Origin: Nitrososphaerota archaeon
GTDB lineage: Archaea; Thermoproteota; Nitrososphaeria; Nitrososphaerales; UBA183
NCBI GenBank assembly: GCA_029785685.1
Contig: JAFLZE010000008.1
Location: forward strand, 1 to 46,014
DNA: 46,014 bases
Direction of reading: 5' to 3'
Shown here piece after piece: positions 24,001-31,511 of this stretch (within the stretch, counting starts at the first letter, position 1; every line of letters begins with the position of its first letter). Both the position numbers and the translations under genes were made by a program. Under the pieces are notes generated by a model. It did not search any database and was not told the origin of the DNA. It was given only the letters and a program-made list of their open reading frames with translations.

Positions 24001-24194
24001 CTCTTCGAGCGTCTTAGGGCCTCATATTCGTAGACGAACACCAATACGAGAACTATGACGAAAAGTACAATCATCATTGTGCTGATGAAGTTGTAATAAC
24101 TGGTAATGCTGAGGAATGGGAACAATCTGACGGCGCGGCGCCGATGTCTGATATTAAGGCTTGCTGGGAAGAGGTCCGCTGGCTGTGGTTTCAT
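23997..24194 (-). CDS. Possible single-span membrane peptide
   Basis: A 65-residue frame whose last 26 residues (MMIVLFVIVLVLVFVYEYEA and a basic tail) form a convincing membrane helix; the first 39 look like chance coding. A short peptide starting at the Met pair near 24071-24074 is possible. It converges on the rpa 3' end with a four-base overlap. No family, so coding is doubtful. Confidence 0.25.
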   Translation of the reverse strand: MKPQPADLFPASLNIRHRRRAVRLFPFLSITSYYNFISTMMIVLFVIVLVLVFVYEYEALRRSKS

Positions 24195-24234
24195 GATGAG
24201 GCTTTTATCCCCAACCTACGACGGCGCACGCAGT

Positions 24235-24370
24235 GCCGAGGTGGCCTAGCCTAGTTATGGCACCAGGCTACACCCGACAGGGTGAAACTCATAATCCTGG
24301 GCTGGGAGGAGTGATCTGGGGGTCGAGGGCGCGAAGCCTCTCAGAGGCGCGGCTCCCTCCCTCGGCACCA
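24235..24370 (+). tRNA. tRNA-like gene, probably Met(CAT), heavily interrupted or degenerate
   Basis: The acceptor GCCGAGG pairs perfectly with CCTCGGC at the end, followed by A and an encoded CCA. Removing 19 bases containing the hairpin CACCC/GGGTG gives the anticodon arm CAGGA-CTCATAA-TCCTG, a classic elongator-Met arm. From there to the acceptor are 59 bases instead of about 22, and no TTCRANY T loop is visible. The best stem is GAGGG/CCCTC around a 25-base insert with its own hairpin GCCTC/GAGGC. Either further introns sit in the variable region and T arm, or the gene has decayed. The length (136) and perfect acceptor suggest the former. Confidence 0.55.
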
Positions 24371-24404
24371 TTAAGTCGGTCTGTGGTGTCTTTCCTTGGA
24401 CGAG

Positions 24405-24491
24405 AGCCACGGGTGGGAGTCGGACCCACGACATCCACCTCTTTGGGTTAACCATACCAAGGTGGCGCTCTAGCCACTGAGCCACCGTGGC
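24405..24491 (-). tRNA. tRNA-Thr(GGT) with a 14-base intron
   Basis: Acceptor GCCACGG/CCGTGGC with discriminator T, D arm GGCTCAGTGGCTAGAGC, anticodon stem CCACC/GGTGG and T arm GTGGG-TCCGACT-CCCAC all form. The anticodon loop is 21 bases. Removing 14 bases at the canonical 37/38 position leaves TTGGTAA with anticodon GGT. CCA is not encoded. It converges on the Met-like tRNA 34 bases away. Confidence 0.88.
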
Positions 24492-24609
24492 ACTCGGGCC
24501 GGCACCGACCGAACACGATTCTTAACCTTTCGAAGCTGAAAGTGTGGGAGGCCCCGCGCCGGTATCGACCTAGTGGGGTTGATAAGAGTGGTTCCGCATC
24601 GGCAGTCGT

Positions 24610-25380
24610 TTGAAAGCCCAGAAGGACGCCTATGGCCATGAGGTGTGGGACTACCATACGAAGGGGGAGGGGCGTGAAGTCATCGAGCGAGAAGACGGAC
24701 TTGTCGATTCGTCGGAAGTCGCGCCGAAGGGCTATTTCGCCCGGTTCGAGGAGTGGCCGGAGGTCGAAAGGAAGGGGATCGTCCATGTGTGTGGGCGGGT
24801 CCTCGATGTTGGCTGTGGCGCTGGCAGGGTCGCCCTCTACCTTCAAAGGGAGAAGCGGTTGGATGTCCTCGGTGTTGACAACTCCCCGCTGGCTCTGAAG
24901 GTCGCGAAGGCCAGAGGCGTCAGGAAGACCCGGCTGCTGGCGTTCGAGGACATCGGTTTTGGCCCTGGGTCTTTCGACACGGTGGTGATGTACGGCAACA
25001 ACTTCGGCCTCTTCGCGAATCGGAGGTGGGCGAAGCGGCTTTTGAGGCGACTTCGTCGTATGACCTCGCCTGGCGCGAAGATCGTGTGTTGTAGCGTCGA
25101 CCCCTACAAAACAGACAATCCTGACCACCTTCGATACCAACGATGGAACAGAAAGCGAGGGCGGATGCCTGGGCAGGTGAGAATCCGGGTGAGATACCGC
25201 ACGTATGTCGGAGATTGGTTCGATTACCTTCTCGTATCTCCGGAAGAGATGGAGGAGCTGGTCGTTGAGACTGGATGGCGTGTTGAGCGCTTCATATTCT
25301 CGGACGAGAGCCCGTTATATGTGGGCGTCTTACAGAGGGAAGCTGTTCGTTCTATCGCTCGGCGACCTGGGCCTGTTTGA
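24610..25380 (+). CDS. Class I SAM-dependent methyltransferase
   Basis: 256 residues from a TTG start. The SAM-binding signature VLDVGCGAGRVALYL occurs near residue 65, the ribose-binding acidic residue in VLGVDNSPLALKVAKARG, and motif IV in FDTVVMYGNNFGLF. The C-terminal part is basic and beta-rich. The substrate cannot be told; neighbours give no clue. Its 3' end overlaps the convergent gene at 25352-25750 by 29 bases. Confidence 0.8.
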   Translation: MKAQKDAYGHEVWDYHTKGEGREVIEREDGLVDSSEVAPKGYFARFEEWPEVERKGIVHVCGRVLDVGCGAGRVALYLQREKRLDVLGVDNSPLALKVAKARGVRKTRLLAFEDIGFGPGSFDTVVMYGNNFGLFANRRWAKRLLRRLRRMTSPGAKIVCCSVDPYKTDNPDHLRYQRWNRKRGRMPGQVRIRVRYRTYVGDWFDYLLVSPEEMEELVVETGWRVERFIFSDESPLYVGVLQREAVRSIARRPGPV

Positions 25381-25750
25381 GGTACGCTCGCCGGTATACC
25401 CAAGAGTTCCCGAAGCGCTCCCGTTTGATGTGTTGTTTGTCTGCCAGGCGGGCCAAATATGTCGAAATCGTGCTCAGTTTCACGGGTTGGTCGTACTTCT
25501 CCTCGAATTCCCTAGCTACGTCTGATGACGAGAAGTCGCCAGCGGCAAACGTCGTTTCCAGGAGGACCTGCACCTTTCCGAAGAAAGTCCCCTCGTCTGG
25601 CACGCGTCGTGAGCGTTCCAATGGCACGTCCATGACCTCGAGCATGTCCATCGCCTTCATCAGTTTATCACGAGAGACCGCGCCTTCGAGTGCGAGTGTA
25701 TATTTCGTGCCTTCGTCATCTTCCAACTCTATCTTAATCCGCTTTCGCAA
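25352..25750 (-). CDS. Hypothetical protein with a C-terminal winged-helix-like domain
   Basis: 132 residues. The N-terminus is an alpha/beta part (KRIKIELEDDEGTKYTLALE). The C-terminus (FSSSDVAREFEEKYDQPVKL, then STISTYLARLADKQHIKRER) has the pattern of a winged helix-turn-helix with a basic recognition helix. Its 5' end lies about 150 bases from the first origin-recognition-box-like site, so a replication-linked role is possible, but there is no direct evidence. Confidence 0.68.
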   Translation of the reverse strand: MRKRIKIELEDDEGTKYTLALEGAVSRDKLMKAMDMLEVMDVPLERSRRVPDEGTFFGKVQVLLETTFAAGDFSSSDVAREFEEKYDQPVKLSTISTYLARLADKQHIKRERFGNSWVYRRAYLKQAQVAER

Positions 25751-25901
25751 TGCCGGGCCCTTTCGTTGCCCCAGGGCCTCATTTATCGGTGGCAGGTGTG
25801 AAGTTGTGAACCCACCTGTCAGTTAGTTAGACGCCGTATTGATAGCGTCTGGGTTGTTCACTGTTGTTCACTCGGTCTGTCTCCAAGAAGGCTCTGGACC
25901 G

Positions 25902-25922
25902 GCTCCAATGGAAACAAAGGGG
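25902..25922 (+). repeat. ORB-like site 1
   Basis: Reads GCTCCAATGGAAAC followed by AAAGGGG, close to the ORB core CTCCAGTGGAAAC-GAAGGGG, with A for G inside the dyad. The 3' G string sets its orientation as forward. Confidence 0.7.
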
Positions 25923-25960
25923 CTGGATTCTGGTGTTTTGGCGGTTTTGGGGTTGGAGAG

Positions 25961-25981
25961 GCTCCAGTGGAAATGGTGGGG
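25961..25981 (+). repeat. ORB-like site 2
   Basis: Reads GCTCCAGTGGAAA followed by TGGTGGGG. The dyad core is perfect and the following bases diverge by one or two positions before the G string. Forward orientation, 59 bases after site 1. Confidence 0.7.
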
Positions 25982-26030
25982 TCAGTCTTGTGGTGTCGGT
26001 GTCGGTGTGTTCACTGATCTTCACATCGAA

Positions 26031-26058
26031 CCCCCCACCCCATCGTTTCCACTGGAGC
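26031..26058 (-). repeat. ORB-like site 3 (best match)
   Basis: On the minus strand it reads GCTCCAGTGGAAACGATGGG and continues with GTGGGGGG, giving both the full dyad and the long G string typical of complete ORBs. It faces sites 1 and 2 across a 49-base spacer. Confidence 0.75.
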
Positions 26059-26362
26059 CTGTCTCCCGAACGAACCGTTGTTCTACAGCGCCGGCCGTAC
26101 ACTCTTAGCTACTTTGTATAGACACAAAGGTATATCCAACAAAGACCACTATCCGAGTACGGACTCCTTTACTTACGTAAAATTGTTTCTTCTCTGTCGG
26201 ACTCCTCAGAGTGGAAGCAGACGAAAGCATGGGGAGGGAGCGCAGACCGAGCTCACACCTGCGAAAGACCAACTAACTCAATTCCTTCCGGCGAGGGTGT
26301 CTTCACAGAATCAGCCCCTGACCCATCCACGGGGACCGCCCTATCCACCCAGGGAATTTGGT

Positions 26363-27010
26363 CTATTGTGCGCCAGACAAACGACGCCGGCCTTCGTCAG
26401 TCAGCTGGTAGACGAACGGCTTCGACGTGTTATCCCTTTCGACAAGACCAGCCTCGAACAACTGCTTCATCAGGCGGGCCGTATGCTCGCGGGACTTCTG
26501 AATGAAATCGGTGAGTTGACGAGTGTTTCTGGGGCTTTCACCCAGCGCTCTGAGGGCAGCCGCCTGCGTCGCATCCAACACAACCACACCAGACGGACCG
26601 GGAGGCAGCAACGGCGGTTGTGATTCCTGTGATTGATGTGACTCATGCCGTGACTCCTCCTGAGCCGGACGTTGCATTGGCGGACTAGGATCCGTCGTCA
26701 CCAACGATTTCACTGGTGATGGTACCACAGCCGAAGACGCCGCCGAAGGAGGAGACACCCACGATGACGTTTGGGTTACAGACGAGGCCATCACTCTGGC
26801 TTGTATGACCTCCACCCGTCCCATAAGGTCCAAAATGCGCGCGTCTTGCTTCTTCAGACGCTGTTCTAACGAGGACCAGAGGTCGCGACCCAAATCACTG
26901 GACGCATTGATATGTTGGGAAATTTGTCTGTATCTCAGGAGCAGGGCGGAGGAAAGGGCCACAAAGAAGAAGGATGCCGACAGAAGGGCGTAGGTCGCGA
27001 GACTATCCAT
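26363..27010 (-). CDS. Membrane-anchored coiled-coil winged-helix protein
   Basis: 215 residues. An N-terminal membrane helix (YALLSASFFFVALSSALLL) leads to a short coiled coil (SSLEQRLKKQDARILDLMGR) and a Ser/Pro/Gln linker (about 78-140). A C-terminal MarR-like winged helix follows (LDATQAAALRALGESPRNTR, SREHTARLMKQLFEAGLVER, VYQLTDEGRRRL). The DNA-binding domain would face the cytoplasm, tethered to the membrane. It is transcribed towards the presumed origin, whose sites begin 300 bases beyond its stop. A role in positioning DNA or sensing at the membrane is possible; family not recognised. Confidence 0.75.
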   Translation of the reverse strand: MDSLATYALLSASFFFVALSSALLLRYRQISQHINASSDLGRDLWSSLEQRLKKQDARILDLMGRVEVIQARVMASSVTQTSSWVSPPSAASSAVVPSPVKSLVTTDPSPPMQRPAQEESRHESHQSQESQPPLLPPGPSGVVVLDATQAAALRALGESPRNTRQLTDFIQKSREHTARLMKQLFEAGLVERDNTSKPFVYQLTDEGRRRLSGAQ

Positions 27011-27251
27011 CTGTGACCTCGTGACATTTGGTTGTGATATAAGAGTGATGTTTTCCCTTACTCACAGGTCGGTGTGACCTTACCTCACTATGAGAAGACC
27101 ACGCGACCCTCCTCCCATCGGATGCGGTCAGACAACAGCTACGGCTCTCAAACCTTGGACGCAGCTCCATCGAACAAGAGTTAGGGCGCGCGCTTGCCGG
27201 TTCATCACTGAACCCAGGCGACCACACAAAGGCGCGTGGTCTATCACACCA

Positions 27252-27629
27252 TCACATCACAACTCTCTTGACCAGCTCATGCAACACCCCCGCCAACCTA
27301 TCTGTCTCCTCCTCTGACAACTCTCGTACTCCGCTGCCTGCAACATCCAACAGCCGTCGGACGTCGTCAAGTTTGACAGCCCCGAGCCAGACTCCAATTA
27401 GCAAGGTCACGATCGACTTCTTGACGTTCTCTCTCGCCTGCTGGACCGTCCGGAAGTAGGACCCAACCGTTAGCGACTTGGACGCTCCACGAGTACGCCC
27501 TTGAGACGCGACTGACGCTGCTTCTCTGTATCTCATTTCACCTAACGCGACACGCACGTACAGCCGCAGGGACTGAATCTGCCTGGCTGTCAGCATGGAT
27601 TGTCCGACCAAAGACTCTGGGAGACTCAA
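27252..27629 (-). CDS. Conserved-looking hypothetical protein
   Basis: 125 residues, helical, without Cys or membrane segments. It reads LTARQIQSLRLYVRVALGEM early, VGSYFRTVQQARENVKKSIV in the middle and ELSEEETDRLAGVLHELVKR at the end. A TATA-like TTTAATACA near 27650-27658 supports the TTG at 27629 as a leaderless start. The N-terminal part resembles a small helix-turn-helix, but I cannot assign a family. Divergent from the elf1 gene. Confidence 0.6.
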   Translation of the reverse strand: MSLPESLVGQSMLTARQIQSLRLYVRVALGEMRYREAASVASQGRTRGASKSLTVGSYFRTVQQARENVKKSIVTLLIGVWLGAVKLDDVRRLLDVAGSGVRELSEEETDRLAGVLHELVKRVVM

Positions 27630-27762
27630 CGGCGCCGGTGTCTGACAAGATTGTATTAAACAAGCTTAGCACGCGGTTTGTAAGACACGCGATTTATCCA
27701 ACCAATTCCCTATAATTATTGAATCATCCGCGCAGAAACATGTAGGCTTCCTCGAACGCGCT

Positions 27763-28083
27763 TTGAGTACAGTGAGACGCTACCTTATCTACTGGAGATG
27801 GGAGACGAGGGAGCGAGCAAAATTGGGTAGGAGACGCAAGAAGACCCTCCGGGTTGTCCATAAAACACTGCCGAAGGTGTTTGCATGCCCGAGGTGCGGC
27901 CTGATTTCGATTCGCATCACATCCGAACAGGACGAGCCATCACAAGACTTCGTCTTCCACATCACATGTGGTAACCCCAACTGCCCTCTCCATGCCGGAC
28001 GAGAGCTGAGGTACACAACAAAGAGGGCTGACATAGACGTCTACAACACCTTTGTAGATGACTACGCCAAAGCCGGGGTCTGA
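27763..28083 (+). CDS. elf1: Elf1-like transcription elongation factor
   Basis: Elf1 is a small zinc-ribbon factor that travels with RNA polymerase in eukaryotes and many archaea. The 106-residue protein has a basic N-terminus (KLGRRRKKTLRVVHKTLPKV), a zinc ribbon with CPRCG and CGNPNCP, and the family C-terminus DIDVYNTFVDDYAKAG. Start is TTG 27763 or GTG 27772; a TATA box (CTATAATTATT) lies near 27710-27720. Its 3' end overlaps the GGGP synthase start by 26 bases, so the two form an operon. Confidence 0.85.
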   Translation: MSTVRRYLIYWRWETRERAKLGRRRKKTLRVVHKTLPKVFACPRCGLISIRITSEQDEPSQDFVFHITCGNPNCPLHAGRELRYTTKRADIDVYNTFVDDYAKAGV

Positions 28084-28846
28084 CTTGGTGGAGCTGGGCC
28101 CGGTAGAGACTCGCCTCAAGCATGAGACGAAGAAAGGCCCAATCTGTGCGGCCTTGATAGATCCGGAGGACTTCAGCCCTGAGCAAGCCGTGGAGACCGC
28201 CAGGAAATCAATCGCCGCTGGCGCTTCGTTGGTTTTAGTCGGTGGGTCGACACTGGCGAGTCAGGGACGGCTTGATGACATCGTGAAGGCGGTCAAACGT
28301 CACACGCAACATGATAAATCACACATCCCCGTGGTTCTTTTCCCCGGTAACATCACAGGCGTGTCACGGTTTGCTGATGCCATACTGTTTAGCTCCCTGC
28401 TCAACTCGACCAACCCATACTTCATCATAGGAGCCCAAGCCCTTGGAGCGGTCGAGGTGTACAAGAGCAAGATCGAGAGCATCCCGATGGCGTATTTGGT
28501 GTTCGGTAACAGCAGTGCCACAAGCTTCATCGGCCAGGTGAACCCCATTCCCACAGCGAAGCCGAATCTTGCGGTCATCTACGCGCTGGCCGCGAAGTAC
28601 CTAGGCATGAGGACTCTCTATCTCGAAGCCGGGAGCGGTGCGGGCGAACCAATACCACTGGAGACAATTCGGGCAGTGAGGAAAGTCTACGACGGCCTCT
28701 TGATTGTGGGCGGCGGGATCACCGGCCCGGAGGCCGCTTCCAAAGCCGCTAGAGCCGGCGCCGACATACTCGTGATTGGGAATTTACTACAGACGGCCGG
28801 GTTCGAGAGGGCGCTAGAACAGATTGTGACCGCAGCAAAGCACTAA
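28058..28846 (+). CDS. Geranylgeranylglyceryl phosphate synthase
   Basis: This enzyme joins sn-glycerol-1-phosphate to geranylgeranyl diphosphate, the first committed step of archaeal ether lipids. The 262-residue TIM barrel shows AALIDPEDFSPEQAVETA near the start, LVLVGGSTLASQG, VVLFPGNITGVSRFADAILF, YLEAGSGAGEPIPLE and the phosphate-binding VGGGITGPEAASKAARAGAD. Length and motifs are typical of the archaeal group. Translation starts inside the end of elf1, implying coupling. Confidence 0.94.
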   Translation: MTTPKPGSDLVELGPVETRLKHETKKGPICAALIDPEDFSPEQAVETARKSIAAGASLVLVGGSTLASQGRLDDIVKAVKRHTQHDKSHIPVVLFPGNITGVSRFADAILFSSLLNSTNPYFIIGAQALGAVEVYKSKIESIPMAYLVFGNSSATSFIGQVNPIPTAKPNLAVIYALAAKYLGMRTLYLEAGSGAGEPIPLETIRAVRKVYDGLLIVGGGITGPEAASKAARAGADILVIGNLLQTAGFERALEQIVTAAKH

Positions 28847-28864
28847 CCAGAGAGTAAAGGGCCG

Positions 28865-29078
28865 ACGCCTTAAATCCCCCACAAAGAACCAAGCCGACCA
28901 GAACCACGAGAGACGAACTTCTAGACATCTCACGCTCTCTGCCCTACGACGACACGACTTGCGGTGTGAATTGACAAGACGCACTGACACCGCCGTTCGA
29001 GTCGAGGGGTCTCTGCCCTCCCTGCATTGCGGCAAGTTGTCAGCAAGGGTCTTTCCTGAGCATCCCTAATTTTTTTGC
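28865..29078 (+). ncRNA. Candidate small RNA or untranslated leader region
   Basis: The 300 bases between the GGGP synthase and the next gene hold no reading frame. A TATA-like CCTTAAATCC (28868-28877) could start transcription near 28900. A T7 run at about 29070-29076 just after GAGCATCCCTAA looks like an archaeal transcription terminator. The region between is not similar to any RNA I know. This is a weak prediction; the T run may instead end the upstream operon. A TATA-like CTTAATTACT near 29115-29124 is the likely promoter of the next gene. Confidence 0.2.
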
Positions 29079-29146
29079 GCCAGTTTGGGTTTATCATACT
29101 CTGAAACCGGTCACGCTTAATTACTCATTTTCGCTTACAGCGTCAA

Positions 29147-30277
29147 TTGGTTCGTACCAAACCAATCCATGCCATCAAAGACGAGACCCCAGACTTGGAG
29201 GCCCGGATAATCGCAGCCATCGGGAAAGCAGGCCCGAGGAACGTCGCTCAGATATCACGCATGACTGGTGCCCACCAAGAGACGATCAGGTACAAGATCA
29301 AGAAAAGATTCGGCCGACTAGGGTTAAGATTCCACGCCGAAGTCGATTTTCCCAAACTAGGGTTGAACCTACATTGGGCTACCCTGAGCTTCTCCGAGGC
29401 CTACTATGGCCTGGCGCCTCAGATACTCGCGGCCCTGAACAGAGTGGGTTATCTGACCTACTATGGCAAAATCATCCCCCAGGGGTACTACGTGGCGCTT
29501 TTCGCCCTCCCGGAAGGCACAACAGGCACATACAGAGAATTCTTGTCGAGGCTCGTGACTGAGAGGACACTGAGCAACTTCACACTCGAAGAGTCGGTAG
29601 CCAGCAGGCACAAACCGATGGACCCCAAATACTTCAACTTCAGATCAGGGAAGTGGGAGATAGGATGGGACCGGGTCGCAGAGCAGGCGCCTCTCCCACT
29701 GGCTCCAGAGCCGAAACCGCGGCTAGAAGACTTCGACCACTATGATCTCCTCATAATCAAAGAGCTCCAGAAAGACTCTCTGCAGCACCTCACGACGATA
29801 GCCAGGAGGCTGAACGTCCACCAGAAAACACTAGAATACCATTACAGGATGCACGTCCAAAAGTGGAAGCTCGTACCATCATACAGGATATGCTGGGTTC
29901 AGGACGTCTCGAAGAGACTAGCACATTCGACTGCGACCACATGGCTGGCGTTCCGCAACCTCTCCGAATCTGACCTTGCCGACGTCCAAGCGGCTATCAG
30001 CAAGATTCCCTTCCTCTGGTCCGAAGACATCCTCGAAGGCGGCGCTTACATAGTTACAATGTACACTCCGCTGACGGACCTACTGGCCGTCTCGACCTAC
30101 ATCAACAGCGCGCTCCCCAGACTCGCTTCCAAGATAGAAATCGGGTTCGTCAGTCCGGCTGATTCGTACCTTTTCAACGTCCCACACAACATGTACCAGG
30201 ACGGCGAGTGGAAACTCAACACCCAACAGATTGGCACGGCCCTCATGAAGGAGTCTGCGGCTCCCCCGCAAAACTAA
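29147..30277 (+). CDS. Regulator with two Lrp-like helix-turn-helix domains
   Basis: 376 residues. The first winged helix is at residues about 18-60 (RIIAAIGKAGPRNVAQISRM, TGAHQETIRYKIKKRF). The second is at about 195-245 (YDLLIIKELQKDSLQHLTTI, ARRLNVHQKTLEYHYRM). Each is followed by an alpha/beta region, so the protein looks like an internal duplication. It lies 40 bases before cdc6 on the same strand and may be co-transcribed. Target unknown. Confidence 0.78.
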   Translation: MVRTKPIHAIKDETPDLEARIIAAIGKAGPRNVAQISRMTGAHQETIRYKIKKRFGRLGLRFHAEVDFPKLGLNLHWATLSFSEAYYGLAPQILAALNRVGYLTYYGKIIPQGYYVALFALPEGTTGTYREFLSRLVTERTLSNFTLEESVASRHKPMDPKYFNFRSGKWEIGWDRVAEQAPLPLAPEPKPRLEDFDHYDLLIIKELQKDSLQHLTTIARRLNVHQKTLEYHYRMHVQKWKLVPSYRICWVQDVSKRLAHSTATTWLAFRNLSESDLADVQAAISKIPFLWSEDILEGGAYIVTMYTPLTDLLAVSTYINSALPRLASKIEIGFVSPADSYLFNVPHNMYQDGEWKLNTQQIGTALMKESAAPPQN

Positions 30278-30296
30278 GGACAAGACCTATCTAGAC

Positions 30297-30310
30297 CAGT
30301 GTTTCCACTG
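30297..30310. promoter_or_regulatory. ORB-like dyad just upstream of cdc6
   Basis: CAGTGTTTCCACTG is an inverted repeat (CAGTG/CACTG) whose minus strand reads CAGTGGAAACA, matching the ORB core dyad and A-tract but not its G string. It ends seven bases before the cdc6 ATG, a place where bound Orc1/Cdc6 could repress its own gene. Confidence 0.4.
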
Positions 30311-30317
30311 TTTGTAG

Positions 30318-31511
30318 ATGTCTGAAGGCATAGACGAAATCTTCCGCAGGGCCAAAGAAGGTAGGGCCCTATTCGTAAACCGCGACGCCTTGAGCCCAGA
30401 ATTCGTCCCCCCACACCTGCCGTTTCGAGACCCGCAGACCAGGGCGGTGGCACAGATCTTGGCCCCCATCCTCAGGGGCTCCAAGCCTTCGAACCTGCTA
30501 CTCTACGGGAAGACAGGCACAGGCAAGACGGCGGTGGCGAACTATGTATTGACCAAACTCAAGGCAGAGGCGAACAATCCCAGCCTGGTGCTCGCCTACG
30601 TCAACACGCGGCTAGCTGACGGTGAGTATCGGACACTGGCCGACTTCGCCCGTTACCTCGACCTAAGCAAGGAGAAACAGATACCCCTCACTGGGCTGGC
30701 TATCGGGGAAGTCGTGGACAGGATTTCTGACAACATACGCGCGAACAAGAAGAAAGTCGTGCTTGTGCTCGACGAAATCGACTATCTTGTCAAACTCTTC
30801 GGAGACGACATTCTCTATTCTTTCACACGATCAGGGAACAAACTCTCTCCCGGTTTCCTCGCCATAGTAGGGATTTCGAACGACCTCAAATTCAAGGAGG
30901 GGCTCGATCCTCGGGTCCTGAGCAGCATGAGCGAGGAGGAGCTCGTCTTCCCACCCTATACAGTCGAAGAGCTTCGCGAGATACTGACCGAGCGGGCAGC
31001 GGTCGCGTTCAAGCATTCTGTCGCATCGCCCGCGGCGATAAACCTCTGTGCAGCAATGGCCGGATCTGAGCACGGCGATGCCAGACGCGCCATCGACCTC
31101 CTGCGCATCGCGGGGGAGGTGGCAGAGAGGGAAGGGCTCCACGGGATAGACGACGCATGCGTGAGGAAAGCATCGGAGAAGATGGAGGTGGACAGGGTGG
31201 ACGAAGCGATACGCTCTCTCCCAATACAGAACAAAGCGATTCTCTATGCTGTCTCGCGGTTCGACGGAGGCACAAACACAGGTGAGTTGTATCTCGCCTA
31301 CAGCAGCTTCTGCAAGAAACTTGGCATTGAAGCTCTGACCCAGAGGAGGCTTAGCGGCATACTAGGAGACCTGGACCTATTGGGGCTGGTGGAGGCATCG
31401 GTGGTCAGCAAGGGAAGGCGAGGACGGACGAAGAAGATTCAACTCCTGATAGGCAGAGACACACTGGAAAAGACACTCGCGGAGGATCCACCCTTCGGAG
31501 TCGCGGGTTAG
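30318..31511 (+). CDS. cdc6: Orc1/Cdc6 replication initiator
   Basis: Orc1/Cdc6 binds origin recognition boxes and recruits MCM. The 397-residue protein has the AAA+ Walker A (LLLYGKTGTGKTAVANYVL), Walker B (VVLVLDEIDYLVKLFGDDIL), sensor 1 (FLAIVGISNDLKFKEGLDPR) and sensor 2 (GDARRAIDLLRIAGEVAERE). A C-terminal winged helix follows (NKAILYAVSRFDGG and TQRRLSGILGDLDLLGLVEA). Length is normal. It probably acts at the ORB-like sites near 26 kb. Its 3' end overlaps the convergent polymerase D gene by four bases. Confidence 0.94.
   Translation: MSEGIDEIFRRAKEGRALFVNRDALSPEFVPPHLPFRDPQTRAVAQILAPILRGSKPSNLLLYGKTGTGKTAVANYVLTKLKAEANNPSLVLAYVNTRLADGEYRTLADFARYLDLSKEKQIPLTGLAIGEVVDRISDNIRANKKKVVLVLDEIDYLVKLFGDDILYSFTRSGNKLSPGFLAIVGISNDLKFKEGLDPRVLSSMSEEELVFPPYTVEELREILTERAAVAFKHSVASPAAINLCAAMAGSEHGDARRAIDLLRIAGEVAEREGLHGIDDACVRKASEKMEVDRVDEAIRSLPIQNKAILYAVSRFDGGTNTGELYLAYSSFCKKLGIEALTQRRLSGILGDLDLLGLVEASVVSKGRRGRTKKIQLLIGRDTLEKTLAEDPPFGVAG

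Larger units (their letters stand above)
25880..26190. other. Probable replication origin (oriC) with three ORB-like sites
   Basis: Between two divergent-side genes lie three copies of a sequence matching the archaeal origin recognition box, the binding site of Orc1/Cdc6: two forward (25902-25922, 25961-25981) and one reverse (26031-26058). Inverted ORBs flanking a short spacer are the classic archaeal origin layout. To the right, 26103-26185 is AT-richer (TATAGACACAAAGGTATA, TTACGTAAAATTGTTTC) and could be the unwinding element. cdc6 lies 4.3 kb away and the polymerase D small subunit beyond it. The motif match is seen; origin activity is inferred. Confidence 0.72.

Noticed and set aside
25860..26070. 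Short CRISPR-like or IS-end repeats
   Set aside because: The three repeats have unequal spacing and mixed orientation, and they match the origin recognition box. There is no regular spacer pattern or transposase.
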